DNA of 35,957 nt from Chara braunii (Eukaryota > Streptophyta > Charophyceae > Charales > Characeae), in NCBI GenBank assembly GCA_003427395.1, contig BFEA01000196.1, forward strand, positions 1,218,217 through 1,254,173, in the 5' to 3' direction. Positions 1-11,196 of this stretch are shown one piece after another (the first letter of the stretch is position 1; every line of letters begins with the position of its first letter). The notes beneath the pieces were generated by a model, which was not told the origin of the DNA, searched no databases, and saw only the letters and a list, made by a program, of their open reading frames with translations. Both the position numbers and the translations under genes were made by a program.

Positions 1-33
1 GCACCAAACTCGGCGTCAGACACTGGCTGACGG

Positions 34-53
34 CCTCTCTCTCTCTCTCTCTC
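34..53. repeat. (CT)10 microsatellite
   Basis: Pure CT dinucleotide run. It is the first of many CT/GA arrays in this window. Confidence 0.9.
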
Positions 54-104
54 ATTTAATGTCGAAATGCCGTCACACCGTTGAGTTTTCTGAACTCAAC
101 AACG

Positions 105-340
105 TGATTCAACTCGAATTCAACGGGATTCAATGGGATTGAACGGGAATTCAACGGGATTCAACGAACGGGATGAATTTTTTTTTTTGCTCCACGTGCA
201 CTCCGCGACGTGTCCGAGGCCCGATGCGCCCTCCCCGTTGAACAGTATTCAACGGGGAGGGCCCGTTCTTCTATTCAACGGGGATTCAACTGGGGCTCGA
301 GAGATATTCAATGGGTACAACGGAGTTGAAACTTTTTCGT
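105..340. repeat. Degenerate GATTCAACGG repeat field
   Basis: Variants of GATTCAACGGG recur at least eight times, tightly packed at 108-170 and more loosely at 237-360 (for example ATTCAACGGGGA, ATTCAATGGGTA, TTGAATGG). It looks like a decayed short-period satellite. No gene is supported here; any reading frame through it is a by-product of the repeat. From 360 to 620 I see no gene, only GTGACC/GGTCAC and GTTCACGG-type short motifs. Confidence 0.6.
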
Positions 341-622
341 TGCACGTTGAATGGACACATAGCTTCCTGCCCCGATCCCGACCGTCTGGCCTCCACGTGG
401 GCGGAATCCCCGTGATAGGCCGTTCACAGAATTCGGCCCCCGTGACCGGCCGGTCACGTTCAAGTGACCAGTGCAGGTCACGTTCACGGGACCGGCACTG
501 TCCATCGTTGTGTTGTCAAGAAATCTCTCCTTGATCTGTTGGAGAAATTACTTGAGGGTCAAGGCTTTGGCCCACTCACCGATGTCTTCGAAACCAGCAG
601 TGTTGGCCTCCGACAGGACCCA

Positions 623-671
623 CTCCTTGGCCACTTTTTTTTTTTTTTTTTTTTTTCCTCCTTGGCCACTT
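623..671 (-). mobile_element. Poly(A)-only retro-insertion flanked by 13-bp target-site duplication
   Basis: A run of 22 T (635-656; poly(A) on the minus strand) lies between two exact copies of CTCCTTGGCCACT at 623-635 and 658-670. Target-site duplication, poly(A), target-site duplication is the structure left when LINE-type reverse transcription copies little more than the tail. The alternative is slippage inside a pre-existing duplication, which is less natural because the repeats sit directly at both edges of the tract. Confidence 0.6.
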
Positions 672-738
672 CTCCCAGACAAGACGTGGAGAACGCTACC
701 TGACTTTCAGGTTCAACTCGAGTGGTGCTACAATAAGT

Positions 739-1528
739 CTAGATTTCGGCTAATACACAACAACAAATTAGTTCGCTTTTTTTGTTATACGTGAATGGCA
801 ACTTCATTTTTACCTTTTTTTTCTTCTTCGGTTTCTCTGCTTCTTTGGCCGGTTCTATCTTAGCGGGTTCTTCCTTTTTCTCCGCCGGTTTCTCAGTTTC
901 TTTCTTAAAACTCTTGGGTGTCTCCAGCGTCACTTTCGTTATTTTCATTGCATTTTTCATTAGCTTCTCCTGGGGTTCTTTCTTCTCTTCCCCCTTGGCC
1001 TACTCCTCATACATTACCTTGTCCTTCCCCTTGATGAGTCTGGTCATTGTTACCTTCAATCTTCATTTCGAGATGGGCGAGGTAAGCCATCATATCATTC
1101 AAAACAGATACAAGGTCAGTCCCTGTTCCCCCTGAGTGAAACCGTTTTCTGATTTCATCCACTTTTTTTTCCTGCTGTTCTTTTTCCCTTTTCATCCTCC
1201 GGTATTCTTCCATCTTTCTCTTCTCTGCATTTAATGCATTTTCCAATTGCTTGATATTCCCCTTCATCTTTCTCTTCTCTTCCTGTTCAGCGATCTTTGC
1301 ATACTGCTCCGCAACATATCGATCAAGTGTCATTCGCGCCTGATTGATAGTTTCTTGTACTCTTCTACTGACCTCCATCATCCGGGCAGCAGTATCAGCT
1401 TTGTGTAGTCCGGTTTCTGTGGCAGGCAGATCGAACAAGCTACTTACATGCTGTCTAGCATCAGGGCCAGCATTCTTATTTCTGTGAGCAGTGTGCGAAG
1501 ACGGGTCAGCATTAGCTGCTGTCTCTCG
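739..1528 (-). pseudogene. Coiled-coil, charged protein fragment of a minus-strand retroelement (gag-like), broken
   Basis: On the minus strand a frame is open from 1528 to the stop at 1009-1007. It encodes a long heptad-rich, Lys/Glu/Arg-rich coiled coil (strongest between about 1370 and 1140, with runs such as EEKRKMK and EKEQQEKKVDE). In another frame, from about 999 to 739, a Lys/Glu/Pro-rich tail follows (PAEKKEEPAKIEPAKEAEKP). Reading from one to the other needs a frameshift near 1010, so I call it broken. No enzyme motif is visible. It lies downstream, on the same strand, of the initiator-Met primer-binding site at 2681-2693, so a gag-like role is the simplest inference, but no CCHC knuckle is present. 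A host coiled-coil gene fragment is the alternative. Confidence 0.4.
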
Positions 1529-1722
1529 TCAGTTTGACCACGTGTCCGCAACACTCCCTCTTCCTCGTCAGCAAACAGAGTGAGAGTGATGGGTAGAGGA
1601 AAAGAGGAATGAATCTCATGAGAATGGAGGCACACAAACATTTCCAGATGAAAGACATTCCCACAATCTGTGTCTGCCGCACAATAAATAATTACAAGAC
1701 AAATAACAAATTCCACGGCCAC
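1444..1722 (-). pseudogene. Short upstream ORF adjoining the coiled-coil fragment
   Basis: A 92-codon minus-strand frame with a hydrophobic start (residues 1-15) and a leucine-rich end (residues 70-92) that reads naturally into the coiled-coil frame after a frame change near 1445. At its end the minus strand reads CAT|GTAAGT, a perfect splice-donor look-alike, so the frame change could be an exon end rather than a lesion; no acceptor could be fixed. Product unknown. Confidence 0.25.
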
Positions 1723-1929
1723 ACACAGTTAATAACTTAATGCAGAAAGAAATAAGCAACGAAAATATATAGGGAACATATTTCTATTTATTTGCACTTC
1801 TAACTTCTGCTATCTGTGCTATGTGTGATGAGTTCTAACGAGAGTGCACAGGTACCGCAGCCACGGCCATTGTGATCAAGACACAATACACAGGTGAGTA
1901 TGCACAGCATCCACAAAACAGCCAATACA

Positions 1930-3240
1930 AGTGAGTAAGTCAGCCAACACAACAACAACAATCAATATGTCAGCATCCTTTCATCTTCAGCTGCACCGTC
2001 TGCAGATACCAATGCGGCCAGGCACAAGGGACGATGCGTGGCACTACAGCCAAATCATAATGCTGTACTGCCCGCCAGCACACAAGTGCGAGTATCGACT
2101 TCTCACCAGCAGCAATGCTCAGCCCCTACCACATGTCACCCAGGGATGTCAACGCAGCAACTCCACAGAGTTGCCACGTCAGCAACAATGGCCAATAGGC
2201 CTCCAAGAAGGGGTGCCACATCAGCAAGGACCAGCTGCCACATCATCCACCACTGGTATGCCATGTCAGATCGAAGTACTGCTGGAGTGTGAAGTGCCAC
2301 ATCAGCAGGTAAGTCGCAACACAGCTGAGTGCCAAGTCAGACAATACCCTGCTGCAGCGCACCATGTCAGCAGTCCCGATATCCCACTCTCTCTCCCTCT
2401 CTCTCTCTCTCGATCACTCAGGCCACGTCAGCCCGCAGCCAAGGAGGCTCTCGCCGGTATCTGATCGCCACATCAGCAACACTGTGCCACGTAAGCAATG
2501 TTGCTGTCTTCACTTCAACATGTCCACGTCATCATCTTCAAGGGAGCGTGTGCGCGTGTGGCAGTCAATGTCTTGCCTGTGATGATAATATAAACACAAT
2601 TCTTTCCAATGGCACACGGCACCTCCCACTTGCCTGGGCGCCATCTGGCGCCTGACAGCACATCACGACGAAGAAGGTAAGCTCTGATACCAAATTGTAA
2701 TGAACCCAGTCGGGAAGATACTCGTCAAATGTGGAAGTACAAGGAAACTCAGTGCTGAATAATGTCTCCAATAATGGTGAATGTGATCTGTAATACAACA
2801 TCTCGTTGCCAATAGACGAAGAGGAGAGAGTGAGAATAGACGGTTTAGAGGGTGGAAGAGTAAGTGTCCATCAATGACCACAGAGATAGTAGCCCAACAT
2901 TTCCTTCTCCTTCTCTGGGCTCCCCTCGCCTCCACGTCAGCGACAGTGTCCAGTAATGAGCCTGACAGGGCCTGATCACATCATAGTGCCACGTGGCACA
3001 GTTCTCCCGTGGGGAGACGTTCAGCAGCTCACAGTATCGACATCAGTAGCAGGTAAGAATCCTCTATCTCTCTCTCAATCATCAACAGATCCCAATCTCC
3101 CTCCTTGTCTCGTCCAACTCAGCAATGAGGACAGTGTGGCAAATGCCCCGTCAGCAATGAAGACAGGGTGGCATGCCCCACATCAGCAATGTCGAAGACA
3201 GCATGGCTTGCACCACTTCAGCAGAGGCTGGCGCCAAGTC
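1930..3240. repeat. Dispersed degenerate TGCCACGTCAGCA motif field
   Basis: Near-copies of (TG)CCAC(G/A)TCAGCA occur again and again: about 2173, 2214, 2294, 2421, 2467, 2485, 2932 and 3177, with weaker ones near 1966, 2237, 2330, 2361, 2522, 3145 and 3231. Spacing is irregular (roughly 20 to 130 bp, then a gap from 2530 to 2930). Between them lies A/C-rich sequence without a convincing gene. Either a decayed minisatellite or the internal region of the minus-strand LTR element. Confidence 0.5.
2681..2710 (-). other. Initiator-Met tRNA primer-binding site and LTR inner end (minus-strand LTR element)
   Basis: Plus-strand bases 2681-2693 read GCTCTGATACCAA. On the minus strand this is TTGGTATCAGAGC, the standard plant LTR-retrotransposon primer-binding site complementary to the 3' end of initiator-Met tRNA. 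Two bases beyond it the plus strand starts TGTAATGAAC (2696), so on the minus strand the LTR ends ...TTACA, as expected for a TG...CA LTR. The LTR therefore extends rightward from 2696; its outer edge and the second LTR were not found, so the element is truncated or runs out of the window. Confidence 0.75.
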
Positions 3241-3302
3241 AGGAAGGCGCCAGCAAGCAAGCAGCAGTCTCTCGTTGTCGTCCGCAGTGCCAGCGCACAG
3301 CG

Positions 3303-3381
3303 AGCATCGAGCCAGCACCAAGCCAGCGTCCAGCCACCATCAAGCCAACGTCCAGCTAGCATCAAGCCAGCATCAAATCAG
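3303..3381. repeat. Minisatellite of CATCAAGCCAGC-type units
   Basis: About six degenerate 12-13 bp units (CATCGAGCCAGC, ACCAAGCCAGCG, CATCAAGCCAACG, CATCAAGCCAG and so on) in tandem. Confidence 0.7.
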
Positions 3382-3389
3382 TGTAGCAA

Positions 3390-3970
3390 GACTGAATGTT
3401 GACTCCCTGGAGGCAAGGACTTATGTAATGTTTGACGAGGTTGACCCACCTCAGGTCTCCCATCCACGGCGGCTCAGATTGACTCGCAGCCGAGAGCCTG
3501 GATCTCATACAGTTGCAGTCCTCCACTTGGTCGAAATGTTGTCTTGGTACCTGCATACAAACAAGTGTGTGTGTCTGACCAGCGGCCTGGGCTGGGTCCA
3601 TGTAGACTTTGACTCTTAGGCCGCTGGGCAGTTGGCCGTAGTCAACTGTCAAGCGCACAGGCCCTGGGGCCAATTTCGGGGGGGGTATTCCCCTGGTTCG
3701 CTGCGGCCCCAGGCCGGGGTTGCGGCCTGCGTGCGCCCTCAGGGCCACATCAAAAATTGAGTAGTGATTTAGCTAAATACGATGCAGACCCTGTTTTTGC
3801 CGATGTGGTTATCACCGGCCTAGAGGTCTACTCACAAGTCACGACAGGATTATTTAAGCTGTTCCCGGTTATGAAATGCAAAGTTGGTTGAAAAAAAGAG
3901 AAAAGAAAAAAAGAACTGCTCTGGGTTCAACCTCCTGCTCAGTCCATCAGCGTCACTGAATATTGATATC
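3390..3970. other. No supported gene; one open minus frame (3748-3362)
   Basis: A 128-codon minus-strand frame (3748-3362) stays open through GC-rich sequence and has a mixed, protein-like composition in its middle part, but shows no domain I recognise and ends in the minisatellite. It may be inside the LTR whose inner end is at 2696. I do not call it a gene. Confidence 0.3.
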
Positions 3971-3973
<3 letters not shown>

Positions 3974-4024
<51 letters not shown>

Positions 4025-4047
4025 GTGTGTGTGTGTGTGTGTGTGTG
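3974..4047. repeat. Compound (CT)n-(GT)n microsatellite
   Basis: CT run from 3974 to 4022 followed at once by a GT run from 4024 to 4047, then C/A-rich sequence. Confidence 0.9.
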
Positions 4048-4049
4048 CA

Positions 4050-5575
4050 GCCCCCCCACACACGCGCACGCATGCACACAGACACAAAGAAAAGAACATG
4101 TTGCCCGTAGACACGCAGAAAGAAATTCCAAAACAGTTTGTATTCGCAAAGATCAACATCCACCGCATGATGACCTCGAACCCTGTATTTTCTGCCGATA
4201 TCAAGGCAAAAGAAGCATTTTGAGTTTGACATCTGTAGAAGATAAGCAATCCAGAACAATCAGTGATACCGTAGTGCCTCCCTGACATGCTCACTGACCA
4301 GACAAGTAGGAAACTCACAAACGACTCATTTTTCCTTGTGACAACGTAATAATAAATTAGATTTGGCCACAAAGAGGATGGATCACGACATTGTTTGTGC
4401 CCGCCCCTGAATTGTTCACTGCATCATATCCGGCACAGAAGACAAACGACTCTCTCATAGGCTCATAGCTATTGTACCACTCTCCCCTGATGGACATCAA
4501 TCACAAGTTCATTCCAATAACACATTTGATTCCCTCCTGATTGGCGCCATAATATCGATCATCCTCCTTGTCACGATAGTCACCGTCAACCCTCTTTTCC
4601 ATCAAGCCACCATCTCGTCATCATAATAATTATGACGGTTCCTCTCAGGCAGATTACGAGGGTCCCCCAGCCGCTAACAGAAAAAGACTACTCTGAGCTG
4701 ACCGCCCGAGACCCTGTACCTTGTCTGAACCATGTCTTCAGAAAGTGTCAAGATGACGGATGAACGTACAGTCGTGTAATTCCTGAGGTTCGTGAAAGAG
4801 ACTGGCGACCAATCAATGAATGAAGGCAACGTAGGTACACAATTTGTGAGGCATCCACATTACGCTGCACAGTCATGGAGAACAGGAGAGGAGATACAGG
4901 GCCCTCACGACCACTTCTCCTTACCGGGGTCCCAATATCCGGAAGGAGGCTTCTCGGCACCTCTGCCCGCTGCGAGATGACTTGCTTAAGATCGCCAATA
5001 GATAATGCTCAAGTTTTACGGACGCAGCCCACAGCGCAAGCGTGAGCTCAGGGTGAGACTGTCCTTCTGTCTATGCCCTGATCTAAGCATGCAGGAGAGA
5101 AAAAATAAAACGGAGATGAGGAAGCAAGGGAAAGAGTCTCCACCGTGGAAAGGGACCTTACTTCATCTGGGTGGATGCAGTCACCTGACTCACCTTTTCC
5201 TACGGGGTTCCTAGGGGGTCCTGTGGGTGATTGACAGCTGCAACGCGAGTTCTGAAAATGACACACCCTTGGACATGTCTTACCTCCATCCAAGTCGTTA
5301 ATTACGCAGTTTACTTATTCATTAAATAATTAATTATGCGAATTACCGAAAAATATTCGACAAAGCAATCAGCGAGAGACAAGTCCCATTGGCTGGCATC
5401 TGAGTGGGCTGGGCCTAACTCAAAACATTCTCCAAGCAATACCTTCCAGGTTTCCAAACAAACACAAAAAAAGAAACACCGTGAAACTCCTCGTCAAAAA
5501 ACCCGGAACTATCAAAAGCTTCGGTCGAAAGCCCGTCATCAGCGGAAAGAACTCTTCTAGTCCGTCGGTGGTATA
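4050..5575. other. Gene-less stretch
   Basis: Only short overlapping frames on both strands without domain signatures, signal peptides or splice-bounded exons. No RNA gene or repeat of note was seen. Confidence 0.5.
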
Positions 5576-5579
5576 CTGG

Positions 5580-5941
5580 ACTGGCACACAGATCAATGTC
5601 GTTGGTCACGCATGTTATATATCGTACACACCACTTCCTGGAGTTGCACCATCCAGCTGTCAGAGCTCATAAGCATCAGATCGTCAAACGTCATATCCTG
5701 CCGACGCTCAACTACAACATCTCAGGAGAATGAATGATCCATGATCCTTCCCTGATAATACATAGTACCCTCAGCATACCCTCAGCTGGCAGAGATCAAC
5801 GTTGTGGGTCATGCATTTTATACCTTAGCGTACACAATCCTGCTGGCAGAGCTCATAAATCGTCACCAGATGTCATGTCGTGCCGACGCTAAATCAAGTT
5901 CAGCATCTCAGAAGAATGTAGACCTTCCCTTCCCTGAAAAT
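5580..5941. repeat. Diverged direct duplication, about 160-200 bp per copy
   Basis: Copy 1 (5580-5760) and copy 2 (5786-5941) share a series of blocks in the same order: CTGGCA..AGATCAA.GT, GGTCA.GCAT, CAGAGCTCATAA, GTCAT.TC.TGCCGACGCT, CATCTCAG.AGAATG, CCTTCCCTGA.AATA. Copy 1 has extra sequence between blocks. No reading frame is shared convincingly, so this looks like an old non-coding tandem duplication. Confidence 0.75.
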
Positions 5942-7186
5942 ACTGTCCAGTCCGTTGCAACAGCGTGTACGTGCTTCACACTTCTTCACACTTCAGAATC
6001 TTCAGATGCCTCTTGGTTTGCCTTCCACTCGCCTCTCATGTCGTCACCTTATCTCCCCCCCCCCTCTCCTCCCCCTGTCGACGTCCTCTGGACCGAATCT
6101 TGCCTTGGAAAACAAACAGGTAGGAGGGATTCATAAGTGAATTGTTGAAAATTGCAACTCAGCCGTCGTTGCCGCCCACAGAATCTGATCTGTCTCATCA
6201 TCAGAATCAAAAGAGAAATGACTGGACTGGATTGCGTTCCAGTGGTCGAGGAGGTCACCTGGTCTACGCCAGCGGTTGTGCGGTGGGCAGAACGCACGAC
6301 CAATAGAGAACAGCCAACGGCCATCAACAGAGGCATTCTCTGCCATTCTGCCAGAGGCCTCAGCAGTCACAAAAACACTTCTACGTCTCAGCCCGCCGAG
6401 TCGACCTGGCATCAAGCACTCAAGGAGTATCACAAGAGGTTCACCACGTCACCAGTGGGACGCACAATGCTCCAGCTACTACAGTACTAGTACACTGACC
6501 GAGGGCAAAAGCACAGAATTTGAGGCACACTACTCTACCCGGAGGGATTCTAAGCTAGGTGTGTAGAATCTGTAGATTATATGCTCGTGAGTGTGCGAGA
6601 GAGCGCTAGCGCCAGCATATGTGCTTGCCTACGTAGGGAAGAAAGTGAAGACCTAAAAAAGGAGAGGGAAATATTAGAGATAAGAAAAGTCTCAGTAAAC
6701 CCCCCTGCGACGAGAATCAGAACAGGGCTTTGAAGAAATTGAAGGAAGAAAAAAGATACAACAAGGCTTCCGCAGTCTCCATAAACCCTCGCCTCTGGAT
6801 ATTCGTCTACCTACAGCAGGAGGCTGGTCATTCTATCATCTTCAAGGCAGGCCAGCCGGTCACTTACGATACGGTAAGTTAAACCCGGAAAATTTGATCT
6901 TCGTGGAATATCTTACCCTTAAGGTGGTCGAATTGGGTCCTCTCCTGTGATATGCTTTTTCTCTGTACCGAGGAACGCCAACCAACAAATCAAAAGGCAG
7001 TGCACTGCATAATCCTTGTGTCTATTACTGCTGAGCACTTACTCTCAGGCCTTCCCTACATCAGAGCAATCACACTATACGAGCAAAAAGAATGGTCAAT
7101 TCTATAATGTCACGATTGGAATAGTGTGCACTCAGCTGCCTCTGAGAACTTCAAAACACTAGCAACCGTTACCACGAGTGAAAAAC

Positions 7187-7190
<4 letters not shown>
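5942..7190. other. Gene-less stretch
   Basis: No recognisable coding exon, RNA gene or transposon terminus; overlapping frames near 6049-6566 run on both strands without domain features. Confidence 0.45.
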
Positions 7191-7268
<78 letters not shown>

Positions 7269-7269
7269 N

Positions 7270-7359
<90 letters not shown>

Positions 7360-7376
7360 GTATGCGGAAGTGTATG

Positions 7377-7434
<58 letters not shown>
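7191..7434. repeat. Long compound (CT)n-(GT)n microsatellite with one N
   Basis: CT run from 7191 to about 7329 (single N at 7269, a sign of an uncertain repeat length) followed by GT runs to 7434 interrupted by GCGTGTGTATGCGGAAGTGTATGTA. Long open frames here are poly-Ser/Leu, Arg/Glu, Cys/Val and Thr/His artefacts of the dinucleotides. Confidence 0.95.
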
Positions 7435-7437
<3 letters not shown>

Positions 7438-9421
7438 GGCAGTATCTTCCCCTACCTCCTGGCCTGTCTCCTGCCTGTGTCTTCGGCTGTGCATACACGA
7501 GCTCGAGGAGGAAGAAGCTTACCATCTCAGCATCTTCGACGAAGGAGTGGAAATTAGAGGAGAAAGTTGAGGAGGGATGGCCCGTTTTTTCGGTTCAAGT
7601 TGGCAACGTCTGTTTGACATGAAGTCCGATGGAGGGAGCTATCTGAGCACAAATACACTAGAATACACGATCATGGAGCAGGCAAAAAAAAGGGGGACAA
7701 AATCGAGCCAATCTAATCTGACAGCCTACGCGATTGCAGAGAAAAAGACAACTCATACTCCACCCCTCCAGGAACCTAGTAGCTGCATATTGCAATGCTG
7801 GCGTCTATTACTAACTGCTACGGAGGTGGCTTTTTTAAGTTTTTTCCCCTGTCGAAGGCGGAGCAGGGGAGCCGTCAAAAGGGGGTATCATCCGACATAT
7901 CAAAGCACATAGCATATTGGTACAGAGCAAAAAGAAGCGCAGTAAAGTACAACGAACTACATAGTACAGAAAAAAAAAAGGCACTGAGCATTTCATTTGC
8001 TATTCATTCCGCATTGTTAAATGCTGCTAGCTAAGACGCTTGTGTGGACGCCATCCCAGTGCGAGCCGGATGCACACCCTACGCTATGCCGGCCAACAAC
8101 GTTCCCATGGGGCAGGGAAACCACAAACGTTCCATAGCAGCTGCTCTGGCAGTGTGCCTCGCTCAAATTCACTCTACTAAGCCGATCATCACTCATTCGT
8201 CGCTCGCCAACGCTGGTCCTTACTACACACTTTCATTCATCCTCTAAATGCTCAAGAGTCAAAACCCAATATGGGCTAGCTAGCGTTGTTTGCGCGATCA
8301 CTACATAGCTCTAACGTACATGATACTGGATTGATAAAACTCGGGAGTGCCTGCCACTAAGCTGAAAGAATACGGTACATGTGGGAAGAGGTTCCCGGAA
8401 GAAATGCAGAGGGAGGATGAATGGAAGCAAACCAACGACGGGCAAATGAGACATGAATCCTCGAGGTGGAACAGGCAGGTGATGGATGATGCTCATCGAA
8501 TGGGTAGCTACAAAACCGAAATCATTATCTTAATGTGAACAGCGCAATGCACGCTAGCAAAATCGGCAGAATCAGAGAGCATTTGCAAGACCAGCGTACA
8601 GCCCCACTTTCGTGGATGCACAAAAATGTCATCCGCATTTATAGCCACCGTGCTCTCAGCTGAAGCACACCCACCCACCCGCATTCACAGCCACCACACC
8701 GTGCTCTCAACTCAAGCACGCACAGCTTCCCATTGGAAAAGACAAAAGACAGCGGCAGCTTCGTCATCAACTCAGGCATATTTGCCGTCCGAGCTGGCGT
8801 CTTCATCTATGATACAACTATGCAACTGTGCCAAGACCACGACCGGAAGGCAGCTCGTCAAACGGACCACGTAGTTAGCATCCCATAACTTCCGAGGGTG
8901 AGGTAGAGCGCTACAACCAAGCAGTAATGACACTCACTCAGCGCACAAAAAGACTCCTATTGATCTATGAATCGCTCCATTTGTCAGTCCTCGGTCACTT
9001 GCGGAGGTGAGCCGCACCAGTCGGTCCTTACTAGCTACTCAAGTGTAATATCTGTCTGATCGCACAGTAATAAGCACTAACACGGATTCTGTCGAAAAGC
9101 ACTTGCCCGCCTACCTATACGCTCATCGGTCAATTCAACGATAGTACATCCTTCCGTCTAACCTCGTCTATCTAAGTTGATCTAATGCCTCTCGGCTCCA
9201 TAGACGAGAAGAGAGAGAGATGAACTCTATGTCGCTCGAATGGGAAACAAATCACTTGAACAAGCGAACGGAAGAACAAACACCTATGGTTCTCCTAGTA
9301 GTTTACGGACGACGGATAGGTGCAGTTGTAAGGGATTAGTCTGTGTGTGTGAGAGAGAGGGGAAGGGGGAAAGATCAAGCGAGGGAGGAAGGAAGTCACT
9401 TGGGCAACCAACAGCTCTCCA
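7435..9421. other. Gene-less stretch with a small direct repeat
   Basis: No supported gene. A short diverged direct repeat (GCATT..(C)AGCCACC..GTGCTCTCA.CT.AAGCAC) lies at 8634-8667 and 8680-8719. Because the expansin gene ends at 9422 on the minus strand, its 3' UTR and polyadenylation site should lie in roughly 9000-9421, but no signal could be fixed. Confidence 0.4.
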
Positions 9422-11196
9422 TTACCGCAGGTTGCATTTCACCGCCTGACCGAAATAGAATCCATTTGGGATACAGTTGCGAGATGTCACTTTGCAGATT
9501 TGTCCCAGGAGGCTCAGTCGCACATGGATTGGAGTCTTCAGCGGCGTCCCGGTTCTCATCCAGTTGCTTCCCCAGACTCTCCTGAGTCCTTCCCAATAAT
9601 TCATGCCCGCGCCTTGAACTTCACAGCCGACTACGCGCCCACTGCCGGGGATCTGAGCGATGAGGAGGGACAACCAGCCATATTGATTGCCGTTAATCTG
9701 CACTTGGAAGTTGCCGTAGGCATTGCATGGGACAACCCGGTACTGGATATTGATGACACCGACTCGTGGGTTGGCGATCACGGGGAAGGAGTTTTGTCCC
9801 ATGTCAATGTGGTTCTGCACAAGCAAGACAAGAAAAACAGCACCAAGCAAAGTGTGCACTCACAGAGTGTCAGAGGAAAAAGAACAAGAAAAAGAAAAAG
9901 AAAAGAGCTTGTTGCCCTTACTTTCAAACTCCGTGTGCAAATGAAAATGCTTTGGTTGCCCTTTCAAATTCGGCGCGCACGAGTTTTTTGCCGGTCGGCA
10001 TGCGATTATTATGTTGCCCTTTTCAGACTCGTTTGTGCCGTAACCGAACTTTACCACTTCTTTTTTTTTTGAAATATTTGGTGTTACTCGTCAATCTTAG
10101 CATCATCATCTGGATTCGAACTCGGGTCCGTATTTCAACAATTCATCGGTGTCCCCACTGAGCTAGGCTCCTGGGTTGGTCTACCCTTTTCAGACTCCGG
10201 TACACCTACAACGACAGTCTCTTCTGTTGGGGGGTGAACGAGAGTTGAGCAATAATAAAGCATAGAACGTGTGGGGCTTGCATCAAGCCAGTCGCCTTTC
10301 ATCCATCTCGGCTCAACCAACTACCATGAACTGAACAGTCTAGCAGGAAAGAGGAAGGAGAGCTCAACATGACGTCTCTTTCATAGGGACTCAGAACAGA
10401 CTTCCAGAAACTACCAACCACCAATGTGCTCACATGACATTGTTCGTTCGAAAGAGAAAAAAGGAAGATGGACCAAGTTAGACAAACCCTTCAGACCAAT
10501 GTGGTACCCGTGGTGTTTCACCCGTTTCGCTGCTGAACCTAAACTGAACGTTCTGGAAAGACGGAAATGTGCTCGACATATGTCATCTTCTGGAAGAGGG
10601 AACTGCACAGCACGTCCTGTTGCACAATCATTCCCTAAGGCTTGGTCGACGTGAGACACAAACACAGACAGACACTCATTGAGTCATTGACAAAGACGCG
10701 AGACAGAAACACAGGCAGACACTCAAATACGAGCAGAACGAAAACAAATGAAAGGAAGAAGGACAGGAAAGGGAGAACAAACGGGGGGCTCCTCCGAGAG
10801 GAGAGGAGAGCAGCTCTCACCTTTTCAGGCCCGCAGTGAGCAAGATTGGGGTGAGTGTTGGGGCAGAAGTCGGTGATGGTGACCTTGACAATTTTCCCTG
10901 CATAGCATCCGCTGGGACCCATGCACTTGATCTCAACGCACATTCCGCAGGCGGCACCGTTCTGCCAGATTTTCATTGACGCTGCGGCGTATCTCTCCCC
11001 GTATATGGCGTACCCCAGTCCACCAAACCCACATGCTCCACCACGTCCGCCGCTGTAGAAGGTCGCAGTTCCCCCCGTCCAGCCGCCCGTCGGCGCTTGG
11101 AAAGGATCGCAAAATCCTCCGAACTGCGCCTCCACCACTGACGACAGGCTGATGAGGACAAGCATTGCCCCCACCAGCGCACCACCCGCCCTGCAC

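Noticed and set aside
7126-7570. Long ORFs of poly Ser-Leu, Arg-Glu, Thr-His or Cys-Val
   Set aside because: Pure translation of CT/GT dinucleotide arrays; the same effect at 3850-4372, 11152-11388, 16300-16628 and 19040-20153.
11143-11170. CTGATGAGG near 11145 as another hammerhead core
   Set aside because: No GAAA or stem II follows at the right distance, and the bases belong to the expansin signal-peptide exon.
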